Position numbers and translations under genes: made by a program
Shown here: piece by piece, positions 1 through 6,022 of the stretch
Numbering within the stretch: position 1 is the first letter of the stretch
Layout: every line of letters starts with the position of its first letter
The notes under the pieces: generated by a model
The model's database searches: none
Told to the model about the DNA's origin: nothing
The model's input: the letters and a program-made list of their open reading frames with translations, nothing else
Assembly: GCA_947475855.1 (NCBI GenBank)
Contig: CANJPN010000390.1
Location: 1 to 6,130 of the forward strand
DNA from: Bradyrhizobiaceae bacterium
GTDB lineage: Bacteria > Pseudomonadota > Alphaproteobacteria > Rhizobiales > Hyphomicrobiaceae
Length of the DNA: 6,130 nt
Direction of reading: 5' to 3'

Positions 1-93
1 CAAACCCCCATCACGATTTGCAAGGAAATCCACGGGGAAGCGTGGAAATCCGGCAACTCAAAGCCAGACTTCCCGCTCGATCAGCAAACGAGA
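1..93. other. Short non-coding stretch at the window edge
   Basis: No convincing coding region is seen on either strand in these 93 bases downstream of the acyltransferase gene. The stretch contains two copies of GGAAATCC (24-31 and 44-51, 20 bp apart), which flank and partly overlap a small hairpin described separately. It may belong to the 3' flank of the acyltransferase gene or to the end of a gene outside the window. Confidence 0.4.
29..46 (-). terminator. Possible weak terminator hairpin after the acyltransferase gene
   Basis: TCCACG (29-34) and CGTGGA (41-46) form a perfect 6-bp stem with a 6-base loop. Read on the minus strand it lies about 48 bases past the acyltransferase stop codon and is followed by TTTCC, so there is only a short, interrupted T run. 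The position suits a transcription terminator, but the stem is short and the T tract poor, so it may be chance. Confidence 0.25.
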
Positions 94-1347
94 TCAGCAG
101 GTTGAAGAAACTTCACGGCCGACTAATCCGGCTGCTGCGGGGGTTCCCCTGCCCCTTGCACTCTCAACGGTGACAGGCTCGACCGACGTAGGTACCGGGG
201 CCGCGGAAGTGCCGTTCCACCATCGCTGCGCCGGCATCTCTATGTAACGCCACGTCAGCATCGACACAGCGATGACGACGGTCACATAGATTGCGACGAG
301 CGCGTCCATCGTCCAGGCATTGCCGAACGAGATCAGCATCGTGCGCTCGCCGGCATGCTCCACGATGTGCGACAACTTCTGGTCGCTGATCTGCTCGATG
401 ACGTTGATCCCGCGATGGACCACGGCGATTACCAGCGAATGCACCATGTAGATCGAATAGGAAACGAGGCCGAGAGCCGCGAACGCCCGTGATTTCAGGA
501 CGGATGACACGGCACCGCGTTCGAGCGCGAAGATCCACACGATCACACCGAACACGAACGGTGCGAAATACTCTAGAGGCGTGTGCCCAGCGCAGACGAC
601 AAACAGTACCATCGCGGCAAGGCCGACCACCTCGATCAGCGTGGGCTGCGACGGGCTCACCGGTACCGCCCGCACGAGCCGGAACACGAGGTGGCCTACG
701 AAAAAGCCCGCGATGCAACGCAGTATGCCGAAATCGAAGTCGACGCCGATGTATCGCGTCGAGACGCTTGCCAGGATGAGCAGTGAAAAAGCCACGAGCA
801 GCCCCGCAACGATCACAGAGCGTCCGCGTGCCAGAACCATGGACAGTGCAAATATCACGTAGGTCCAAAATTCCGTGCTGATGCTCCAGCTAGGGTGGTT
901 CCAGGTCAGGCGGTCGTGGATGCCCAATCCATGTATCAGCAATAGATTGGTGGGAATTCCCCAGAGCGTGGCAGATGTCGCGGGATCGAAGGCGCCTGCA
1001 GCCGTTCGCTTAACGCCCAGCAGCATCGACAACGCCGGTACAGCCAGTTCGAGCAGCACGAAAGCCATGAGAATCGCAACGTGAAGGGGCCACAGGCGGC
1101 CGAGCCTTCGCCACAGCATCACGCCGGCGTTGCGCATCGTCGAGAGGCGGTCGATATAGGCGTAAGTGATGACGAAGCCGCTCAGGACGAAGAAGAAGTC
1201 GACGAACAGATAGGAATTACGGATGATGCCCGACTGGCTGAGATGGCTCGTCGAGTGGAAGTGATAGATCGCGACGAGAACGGCGCATACACCGCGCCAC
1301 CCATCGAGGGCGGTGAAATGTCCGGGTATCTTGACTTGTGTCGGCAT
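94..1347 (-). CDS. Acyltransferase-3 family membrane protein (OafA/YrhL-like)
   Basis: A predicted integral inner-membrane O-acyltransferase of 417 residues. The family transfers acetyl or other acyl groups to sugars of surface polysaccharides, lipopolysaccharide or similar acceptors; the acceptor here is unknown. Visible family marks are the RX10H motif (R18 and H29) in the first membrane helix, VDFFFVLSGFVI at 49-60, the basic RRLGRLWPLH at 80-89, and WNHPSWSISTEFW at 149-161, followed by many hydrophobic segments typical of the roughly ten-helix fold. The C-terminal tail is short and polar and carries no SGNH esterase domain, so this is the stand-alone form. I chose the ATG at 1345-1347. 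A TTG directly before it (1348-1350) is also in frame, but GGAAA at 1354-1358 is better spaced for the ATG. The gene is divergent from the Bug/monooxygenase cluster, with no obvious functional link. Family assignment is firm; substrate is not determinable. Confidence 0.93.
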   Translation of the reverse strand: MPTQVKIPGHFTALDGWRGVCAVLVAIYHFHSTSHLSQSGIIRNSYLFVDFFFVLSGFVITYAYIDRLSTMRNAGVMLWRRLGRLWPLHVAILMAFVLLELAVPALSMLLGVKRTAAGAFDPATSATLWGIPTNLLLIHGLGIHDRLTWNHPSWSISTEFWTYVIFALSMVLARGRSVIVAGLLVAFSLLILASVSTRYIGVDFDFGILRCIAGFFVGHLVFRLVRAVPVSPSQPTLIEVVGLAAMVLFVVCAGHTPLEYFAPFVFGVIVWIFALERGAVSSVLKSRAFAALGLVSYSIYMVHSLVIAVVHRGINVIEQISDQKLSHIVEHAGERTMLISFGNAWTMDALVAIYVTVVIAVSMLTWRYIEMPAQRWWNGTSAAPVPTSVEPVTVESARGRGTPAAAGLVGREVSSTC

Positions 1348-1424
1348 CAATCGGTTTCCGATGTCTGGCTCTCGGCGGCCAGTCCCACAACGCCGGCACG
1401 ATTGAACGCTAGGCGATCATCGTA

Positions 1425-1445
1425 AACGAACCGCTTAGGTTGGTT
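1425..1445. promoter_or_regulatory. Imperfect dyad, candidate operator
   Basis: AACGAACC (1425-1432) and GGTTGGTT (1438-1445) form an inverted repeat with 7 of 8 positions pairing around a 5-base centre. The size suits a dimeric regulator site. It lies about 80 bases before the acyltransferase start and about 225 bases before the first Bug gene, so it could serve either promoter. No regulator gene is in the window, and function is inferred from symmetry and position alone. Confidence 0.33.
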
Positions 1446-1446
1446 A

Positions 1447-1456
1447 TCGCATGCGA
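1447..1456. repeat. 10-bp perfect palindrome
   Basis: TCGCATGCGA is fully self-complementary and sits one base after the imperfect dyad at 1425-1445. It may be a second protein-binding site in the same control region. Palindromes of this size also occur by chance in GC-rich DNA. Confidence 0.3.
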
Positions 1457-1557
1457 GGCGCCGGCTGCTGTTTCCACGGCCGAACTGCTGCTGACGCAGA
1501 ACCGTCGCGCCAGAATGCCTCCGGCCTACCTATGGGATTGGCGATTTCCGCAGGGTC

Positions 1558-1583
1558 GACGAAGTCGGCTGACGAAGTCGGCT
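1558..1583. repeat. Perfect 13-bp tandem duplication
   Basis: GACGAAGTCGGCT occurs twice head to tail (1558-1570 and 1571-1583) with no mismatch. The second copy ends on the first base of the TTGACG -35-like hexamer. The repeat may be a recent slippage duplication or a pair of regulator sites upstream of the Bug cluster promoter. The repeat itself is certain; its role is not. Confidence 0.9.
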
Positions 1584-1656
1584 TGACGGACACTCGGCCA
1601 AGCCTTCACACTACCCAGAGAAGCAACCGCACGCGTTCAATGGCGGCTTGCACCCC

Positions 1657-1663
1657 AGGGAGG
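1657..1663 (+). promoter_or_regulatory. Strong ribosome binding site of first Bug gene
   Basis: AGGGAGG lies five bases before the ATG at 1669. It selects this ATG over the in-frame TTG at 1648, whose codons would run through the binding site. Confidence 0.8.
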
Positions 1664-1668
1664 CGGCA

Positions 1669-2688
1669 ATGAAATTTGCCACCGATGGTCAGCGGTTTCT
1701 CCGGCTCAGTCGCTGGCGCGGGCTCGGTCTCGGGCTGGCGATCTCGTTTTCGGGATTGCTCTCGGTTGCCGCAGCAATCGTTCCTGCCACCGCGCAAGGC
1801 GCTTCCAAGCAGATTCGGATCGTGTTCCCGTTCCCTGCCGGTAGTGCAGGCGACACCGTCACCAGGATCGTCGGGGCTGCCTTGCAGTTGCAGACCGGGC
1901 GCACCGTCATCGTCGAGAACCGCGCCGGCGCGGGCGGCATCACCGGCACGCGCAGCGTCGTGGGGGCGGAGGCAGACGGGTCAACCCTGATCGTCGTGCC
2001 GTCGGCTGTCATGACGATGATCCCGCTCTACAACACCGACGCGGGCTACAGCCCCGAGAAGGATTTCAGACCCCTCGCGCATCTCGTCAGCCAGGACCTG
2101 TCGCTGGCGGTCGGACCTGCGCTGCCGGTGAAATCGCTGCAGGAACTGATCGAGACGGTACGCAAGGACCCCAGTAAGGGTTCCTATGGAACGCCCGGCG
2201 CCGGCTCAAGCCTGCACCTGATCGGCGTGAAACTCGGCGAGATCGCCAAGATCGCGCTTGTGCCGGTTCACTATCGCGGGGCGGCGCTCGCGCTGAACGA
2301 TGTCGTAGCGGGGCAGCTGCCGATGATGTTGTCGCCCATGCCCGACCAGATCGAGCAGCACCGTGCGGGAACAGTACGCATCATCGCGACGGCGGGCGAC
2401 AAGCGATCACAGTTACTCGATGGCGTACCGACATTCAATGAAGCCGGGTTCGACATCAACGCCCAGGGCTGGTACGGCGCATTCGCTCCTGCGGCGGTTC
2501 CAGTGAAAATCGCCGAGGAGCTAGGACAACAATTCATCGCCGCCGTAAACGTGCCTGAGAACAAAGCGCGTTTGGCGCAAATCGGCTTCGTCTCGATTGG
2601 AGCACCCGGCGCCGCTCTGGGCACGATGGTGAGCCGCGATATCGGCTATTGGGGGCCGATCTTCAAGTCTTCCGGCTTCAAACCTTGA
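1669..2688 (+). CDS. Bug/TctC-type periplasmic substrate-binding protein (first copy)
   Basis: A 339-residue exported binding protein of the tripartite tricarboxylate transporter family. Such proteins capture small organic acids or related metabolites in the periplasm and deliver them to a TctA/TctB membrane pair. Residues 1-42 look like a signal peptide: a basic start with several Arg, a hydrophobic stretch at about 18-40, and a PATA-type cleavage site near 42. The mature protein opens with the family signature IRIVFPFPAGSAGDT (49-63), followed by IVENRAGAGG (81-90) and ADG shortly after. The rest matches the two-lobed fold, including the YGTPGAGSS, HYRG and VPTFNEAGF blocks, and the length is normal for the family. 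The usual GG before the conserved Asp is replaced by SAG. No TctA or TctB is in the window, so it may be one of the many orphan Bug proteins. It starts a likely operon with the monooxygenase 10 bases downstream. The ligand cannot be inferred. Confidence 0.93.
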   Translation: MKFATDGQRFLRLSRWRGLGLGLAISFSGLLSVAAAIVPATAQGASKQIRIVFPFPAGSAGDTVTRIVGAALQLQTGRTVIVENRAGAGGITGTRSVVGAEADGSTLIVVPSAVMTMIPLYNTDAGYSPEKDFRPLAHLVSQDLSLAVGPALPVKSLQELIETVRKDPSKGSYGTPGAGSSLHLIGVKLGEIAKIALVPVHYRGAALALNDVVAGQLPMMLSPMPDQIEQHRAGTVRIIATAGDKRSQLLDGVPTFNEAGFDINAQGWYGAFAPAAVPVKIAEELGQQFIAAVNVPENKARLAQIGFVSIGAPGAALGTMVSRDIGYWGPIFKSSGFKP

Positions 2689-2698
2689 GCGGCGACCG

Positions 2699-3748
2699 GT
2701 GACGATCTCCACTGACAGGGCGCCCCTCCAGTTCGGCATGTTCGCGCCGGTGCCGCATGTAACGGTGGGTTCGGCAGCGATGGCGAAGGCGGTGGCGGGC
2801 GCGGACATGCCGCTCGCTGCGGGCCAGCTCGATCCAGCTTTCGTCATCGCGCGCGACGTGCTTATCGCCGCGGACCGCTCGGGCTTCGATCTCGTCCTGT
2901 TCGCGGAACGGCATCATGGGGCGGATCTCGAAGCGTTCATGCTGGCAGGCGCGGCGAGCGGCTGGACAGAGCGGCTCAAGCTCCTCGTCGCTGTGCATCC
3001 GGGATTATGGGCGCCGCAACTGATCGCGAAAATGACGACGACGCTCGACCGGATGTCGGGGGGCCGAGCCGCAATCAATCTCGTGACCGGCTGGAATGTC
3101 GCGGAAGCGCGCATGTACGGCGGCGATGTGATGCTGGAAGACGACGAGCGCTATGTGCGCGCCGAGGAATTCGTGCAGGTACTGCGGGGGATGTGGCGCG
3201 AGCGGCCGTTCTCGTTTCGCGGCAGATACTACGACGTCGAAGGCGCGGAGCTACTGTTGCGGCCGGCCAATCCTCGGATGCCGGAAATCTATACGGCAAG
3301 CCGCAGTTCAACCGGCCTCGACATGGTGGCGCGCATCGCGGACTGGTGGTTCGTGTCGTTCGACAAGTCCGCGAAAACGGCCGACGAGTTGCGCGACAGT
3401 ATCAAGCGGTCGATCGCCGACATGAAGGCGCGGGCCCGGCGTGTGGACCGCGACGTGAAGATAGCGTTCAATCCGTTCGTGGTGCTGGGATCCTCGCGCG
3501 AGGCAGCAGAGGCCGAAGCCCAACGTCTGCTGATCCCGCAATCCGGAGACTTCGACGTGCGCAAGCTGGTTTCACGCGTCGGCCCTTCGATGCGTGCCGG
3601 CTGTGTCGGCACGCCGGCACAGGTGCGGGCGCAGCTCGAGCGATACCACACCATGGGGATCGATCTCGTACTGTTGCAATACCAGCCTACAGTCGAAAAC
3701 GCCGAACTGATCGGTGCAGAGCTGATCGGGCCTTTACGCACCAATTGA
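2699..3748 (+). CDS. LLM-class FMN-dependent monooxygenase, SsuD/SfnG-like
   Basis: A 349-residue cytoplasmic flavin monooxygenase of the bacterial-luciferase TIM-barrel superfamily. Relatives such as SsuD and SfnG use FMNH2 and O2 to oxidise alkanesulfonates or sulfones. Visible marks are the first strand LQFGMFAPV (10-18), AERHHG (69-74), LLVAVHPGLWAPQ (95-107), SGGRAAINLVTGWN (120-133), DERY (149-152), and the phosphate-binding-like YTASRSSTG (198-206) followed by ADWWF. The C-terminal CVGTPAQV block and GIDLVLLQY are also typical. The order and spacing resemble what I recall of dimethylsulfone monooxygenase more than luciferase. The start is GTG. No clear binding site precedes it, but it follows the previous stop by only 10 bases, so translational coupling is likely. 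The only nearby in-frame ATG (codon 14) would cut the first strand. It lies between two Bug genes. No flavin reductase is present. Family is firm, substrate speculative. Confidence 0.92.
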   Translation: MTISTDRAPLQFGMFAPVPHVTVGSAAMAKAVAGADMPLAAGQLDPAFVIARDVLIAADRSGFDLVLFAERHHGADLEAFMLAGAASGWTERLKLLVAVHPGLWAPQLIAKMTTTLDRMSGGRAAINLVTGWNVAEARMYGGDVMLEDDERYVRAEEFVQVLRGMWRERPFSFRGRYYDVEGAELLLRPANPRMPEIYTASRSSTGLDMVARIADWWFVSFDKSAKTADELRDSIKRSIADMKARARRVDRDVKIAFNPFVVLGSSREAAEAEAQRLLIPQSGDFDVRKLVSRVGPSMRAGCVGTPAQVRAQLERYHTMGIDLVLLQYQPTVENAELIGAELIGPLRTN

Positions 3749-3757
3749 CGGATCCAT

Positions 3758-3762
3758 GGGAG
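3758..3762 (+). promoter_or_regulatory. Ribosome binding site deciding the start of second Bug gene
   Basis: GGGAG ends directly against an ATG at 3763 but lies six bases before a second in-frame ATG at 3769. Only the latter has workable spacing, so translation most likely begins at 3769. Confidence 0.65.
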
Positions 3763-3768
3763 ATGTCG

Positions 3769-4749
3769 ATGAAACGGACGTTTGCACTGCTTGCCATGAC
3801 CGTATCCGCGATCGGCTGGGACATCACGACGTCCGTCTCGGGCGCATCGGCGCAACAATTCCCGTCAAAACCGATCCGCCTGCTGGTTGGCTTTCCACCC
3901 GGCGGATCGACGGACGTTCTGGCACGGACGCTGGCGCAGGAAGCAAGGGCGGCCCTTGGCGAAGTTGTGATCATCAACAAACCGGGCGCCGCTGGCACGG
4001 TCGTCCTCACCGAGTTGATGTCGGCCGCGCCGGACGGCTACACGATCGGCATCACGCCGAGCACAGCGCTGACGCTCGCCCACCAGTTCCAGAACATCCG
4101 CCAGGACTTGCTGGAGGGCACCGAGGCGCTCGTCATGGTAGGCCGCCAGCGCGTGGGGATGGCGACGTCCAAGGACAGCCCGCACAAGACGCTGAAGGAC
4201 TTCATGGCGGCGGCACTTGGCAATCCCGGCAAACTGTCGCTGGGGATTCCGGGAGCCGGGACATCGGTCGATCTGATGTTGCGAGCAATGCTGGCCCACG
4301 AGAAAGCTGATGCCAACATCGTGCCGTTCCAGGGCGATGCGCCGGTCGTCACGGCGCTGCTCGGCGGGCACATTACGGCGGGTGCATTTGCGGCAGGAGG
4401 CTGGGCGCCGCAAGTGCGCGAAGGAGGCTTGCGTCTGCTCGCCTCTTTCGAGGCCGATCGCGCGGACGTCGCGCCCGAAGTTCCTACGCTGATGGAACTC
4501 GGCTACGGCCTCAAAGGCAATGCGATCCAATATATGCTTGCGCCCAAGGGGCTGCCGCCACCGGTAGCCGGTAAACTGATCGAGGCTTTGCGCGCGGCCA
4601 GCCAGACTCCCAATTACATCGACATCGCGAAGAAGAACGCCCTCTATGACAAGGAATCACCAGCAGGCAGCGCGCTTGACCAGCAGCTCTTGACCGACAG
4701 GGCGGAACTGGGGGCACTGGTCAACCGATTGGGCCTAAAGAAGAAATAG
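3769..4749 (+). CDS. Bug/TctC-type periplasmic substrate-binding protein (second copy)
   Basis: A 326-residue exported binding protein of the same TTT family as the gene at 1669, but clearly divergent from it, so not a recent tandem duplicate. The signal peptide covers about residues 1-28, with cleavage predicted at ASA before QQ. The mature N-terminus is closer to the family consensus than the first copy: PIRLLVGFPPGGSTDV (35-50), then IINKPGAAGTV (68-78) and APDGYT (87-92). Later blocks include GIPGAGTSVDL and VPTLMELGY. The C-terminus ends in a basic GLKKK. It follows the monooxygenase by 20 bases, consistent with co-transcription, and a hairpin follows its stop. It presumably binds a related or alternative substrate for the same pathway; that is inferred from context only. 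No membrane transporter subunits are seen nearby. The reading frame is open far upstream inside the monooxygenase, which is a GC-bias artefact rather than a fusion. Confidence 0.93.
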   Translation: MKRTFALLAMTVSAIGWDITTSVSGASAQQFPSKPIRLLVGFPPGGSTDVLARTLAQEARAALGEVVIINKPGAAGTVVLTELMSAAPDGYTIGITPSTALTLAHQFQNIRQDLLEGTEALVMVGRQRVGMATSKDSPHKTLKDFMAAALGNPGKLSLGIPGAGTSVDLMLRAMLAHEKADANIVPFQGDAPVVTALLGGHITAGAFAAGGWAPQVREGGLRLLASFEADRADVAPEVPTLMELGYGLKGNAIQYMLAPKGLPPPVAGKLIEALRAASQTPNYIDIAKKNALYDKESPAGSALDQQLLTDRAELGALVNRLGLKKK

Positions 4750-4751
4750 CG

Positions 4752-4784
4752 CCCGGCCATCGCTCAGCTTGCGCGACGGCCGGG
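4752..4784 (+). terminator. GC-rich hairpin after the Bug/monooxygenase cluster
   Basis: CCCGGCC (4752-4758) pairs with GGCCGGG (4778-4784). After one A-C mismatch, TCGC (4760-4763) pairs with GCGA (4773-4776), leaving a 9-base loop. It begins two bases after the stop codon of the second Bug gene. Only GTTGG follows, so there is no proper T tract. It could be an imperfect intrinsic terminator or an mRNA 3'-end stabiliser that separates the cluster from the tRNA gene. Confidence 0.5.
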
Positions 4785-4839
4785 GTTGGAGTATCAGGCA
4801 CCCTATTCGTGTGGGGTCATTCTCCCTTCCGAACCAGTT

Positions 4840-4915
4840 GCCGCGGTAGCTCAGGTGGTAGAGCAACGCATTCGTAATGCGTGGGTCGGAGGTTCGAGTC
4901 CTCTCCGCGGCACCA
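4840..4915 (+). tRNA. tRNA-Thr (anticodon CGT)
   Basis: A complete 76-base cloverleaf. The acceptor stem pairs GCCGCGG (4840-4846) with CCGCGGC (4905-4911). The D arm is GCTC/GAGC (4849-4852, 4861-4864). The anticodon stem ACGCA/TGCGT (4866-4870, 4878-4882) encloses loop TTCGTAA, giving anticodon CGT at 4873-4875, which reads the threonine codon ACG. The variable loop is GGGTC. The T arm GGAGG/CCTCT holds TTCGAGT, with one G-T pair. The discriminator is A and the CCA end is encoded (4913-4915). All invariant positions look intact, so the gene should remain functional although it marks the junction with an integrated element; integration appears to have restored the 3' end. Confidence 0.97.
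4871..4915 (+). other. Probable island attachment site in the tRNA 3' half
   Basis: The 3' half of the tRNA, from the anticodon loop to the CCA end, is the usual crossover segment for tRNA-targeting tyrosine recombinases. A recombinase gene reading away from the tRNA starts about 120 bases downstream, and the sequence turns more AT-rich immediately after CCA. The exact core cannot be set because the matching copy at the far end of the island lies outside the window. Confidence 0.5.
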
Positions 4916-4956
4916 GTTTTTCTAAGCCTTTCAATACCTTATCTGACCAATCGCTA

Positions 4957-4964
4957 CTCGCGAG
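4957..4964. repeat. 8-bp palindrome in the att-int spacer
   Basis: CTCGCGAG is perfectly self-complementary and sits between the tRNA and the integrase start. It is short, so its meaning is uncertain; it may be a binding site or chance. Confidence 0.25.
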
Positions 4965-4982
4965 CCGAGCGCATTGCCGTAT

Positions 4983-5008
4983 TACAAAAATATTACATTC
5001 ACAGTACA
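4983..5008. repeat. Three TACA motifs phased at 11 bp
   Basis: TACA begins at 4983, 4994 and 5005, exactly 11 bases apart, in AT-rich DNA just before the integrase start. The first two copies share the longer ATTACA (4981-4986, 4992-4997), and the last two share TACAT. One-turn spacing places all copies on the same helix face. In tRNA-integrated elements this zone commonly carries arm-type recombinase sites or excisionase sites, which makes that a plausible role; it is not proven. Confidence 0.45.
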
Positions 5009-5032
5009 TCGTCGCTCAGATATGCTGTGCCG

Positions 5033-6022
5033 ATGCCAAGCAAGATGATCAACCAACAGACCTTCCGGGACGGCAAGGTTGTGCTTTACCAGCTACAAGG
5101 TAGAGTACATCAACGCTGGCTATGCCGGCTCAAGAAACCGGGCAGTCCAGGCTACGTCTATCGCGGGACTGGCAGCTCTGACCCGTACGAGGCACGAAAG
5201 AGTGCCGAGGACCAGTATGATGAGCTGGTGATCAAGGTGAGAACGGGTCAATCGATCACGAGCCACGATTTCAACAAGCTGCTGACCGAATTCGAAGCCC
5301 ACTACCCCAGCCAAGCACCATCGCCGCGCCGAGCTAAGGACATATGCGATTTCCTGAAGCGATATGCATTGCCCTATTTTAAGAAGAACAAATTGACAGA
5401 CCTAACAGCGACAGAGATTACAAAATTCTTTGACTGGCGCAGGGCAAACCCAAGAGCCAAAGCCCCAAGCAACGCTACAATTCGCTCCGAAATGAGCCAC
5501 CTAAAGGTTTTTGGGAATTGGTGCCATCAGAGGGGCTACTTTAATAAGCCTCTGCAGTTTTCCCGTCCAACTGCCCAGGGCAATCGACGCCCCCACTTCG
5601 ATCTGCAAGATTGGAGAAAACTCACCCGACACCTCAGAGAGTGGGTCAAATCTGGCAAGAAAAAGTCAGGTCCCATTCATCGAGATCGAGTGATGTTAAC
5701 CAACTATGTACTAGTGCTAGCCAATAGCGGCATTCGCATAGGGGAAGCACGAGGGCTAAAATGGAACGATATAGAAGCCTTTACAAGCGATGAGGGTAAG
5801 CTGAATGTCGTCCTTCATGTCAAAGGGAAGACAGGATCAAGAGAAGCAGTTGCGCGCGACATCGCAGTTCAAGACTACTTGAAGCGCATTTGGGACTTGA
5901 GACACGATGAGCTTGGCAAGGACCCGCCGCAAGACCAAGCTATCTTCTGCCACAAAGATGGAAAGCCAATAGATTCATTCAAGAAGGCTCTGTTCCGCCA
6001 GAATGTTGTGCGACCTTGCTGA
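5033..6022 (+). pseudogene. Tyrosine recombinase (island integrase), 3'-truncated
   Basis: The first 329 residues or so of a phage/island-type tyrosine recombinase. Such enzymes integrate and excise DNA at tRNA genes. Residues 1-70 resemble the N-terminal arm-binding region (WLCRLKKPG, GYVYRGTG, AEDQYDEL). About 85-175 form the helical core-binding domain, and the catalytic domain begins near 185. The first catalytic Arg is R235 in SGIRIGEARGLKW, and the beta-strand Lys is K266 in GKTGSRE. The reading then stops after DSFKKAL: the HxxR box, the later His/Trp and the Tyr nucleophile are all missing. The last dozen residues probably derive from an inserted element. The enzyme should therefore be inactive. 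I chose ATG 5033, as upstream in-frame codons run into the tRNA; ATG 5045 is an alternative, and neither has a clear binding site. Codons are more AT-rich than in the genes to the left, which supports foreign origin. Confidence 0.85.

Larger units (their letters stand above)
1348..1668. other. Divergent intergenic region (321 bp)
   Basis: This spacer must hold the promoters of the minus-strand acyltransferase gene and of the plus-strand Bug/monooxygenase cluster. It contains an imperfect 21-bp dyad (1425-1445), a 10-bp palindrome directly after it (1447-1456), and a perfect 13-bp tandem duplication (1558-1583). TTGACG at 1583-1588 is a good -35 match, but the best -10 partner at an 18-base spacing is CACACT (1607-1612), only 3 of 6, so it is a weak candidate promoter. 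No convincing small gene or structured RNA was found. Confidence 0.6.

Noticed and set aside
164..868. Long minus-strand open frame within the acyltransferase gene.
   Set aside because: Arg-rich composition with no recognisable domain, and it overlaps a gene with clear family motifs. It is a GC-bias artefact.
3007..3768. Long open frame overlapping the monooxygenase and continuous with the second Bug gene, suggesting a fusion protein.
   Set aside because: The upstream part is Arg-rich low-quality sequence in the shadow frame of a well-supported monooxygenase. A binding site, an ATG and a signal peptide at 3769 mark the true start.
3289..3858. Antisense open frame across the monooxygenase end and second Bug start.
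   Set aside because: It has no family resemblance and no binding site, and it spans two well-supported genes.
3865..4530. 221-codon antisense open frame inside the second Bug gene.
   Set aside because: It is the His/Arg-rich shadow of a confidently assigned gene, with no motifs.
4974..5010. Sigma70-like promoter for the integrase.
   Set aside because: TTGCCG has no -10 partner at proper spacing, and TTACAA-17-TACATC matches the consensus poorly.
4877..5032. N-terminal extension of the integrase starting inside the tRNA.
   Set aside because: The extra residues encode tRNA sequence, and recombinase-like sequence begins only after ATG 5033.
4786..5103. Plus-strand open frame running through the tRNA gene.
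   Set aside because: It translates the tRNA itself and overlaps the integrase in another frame; no protein features.
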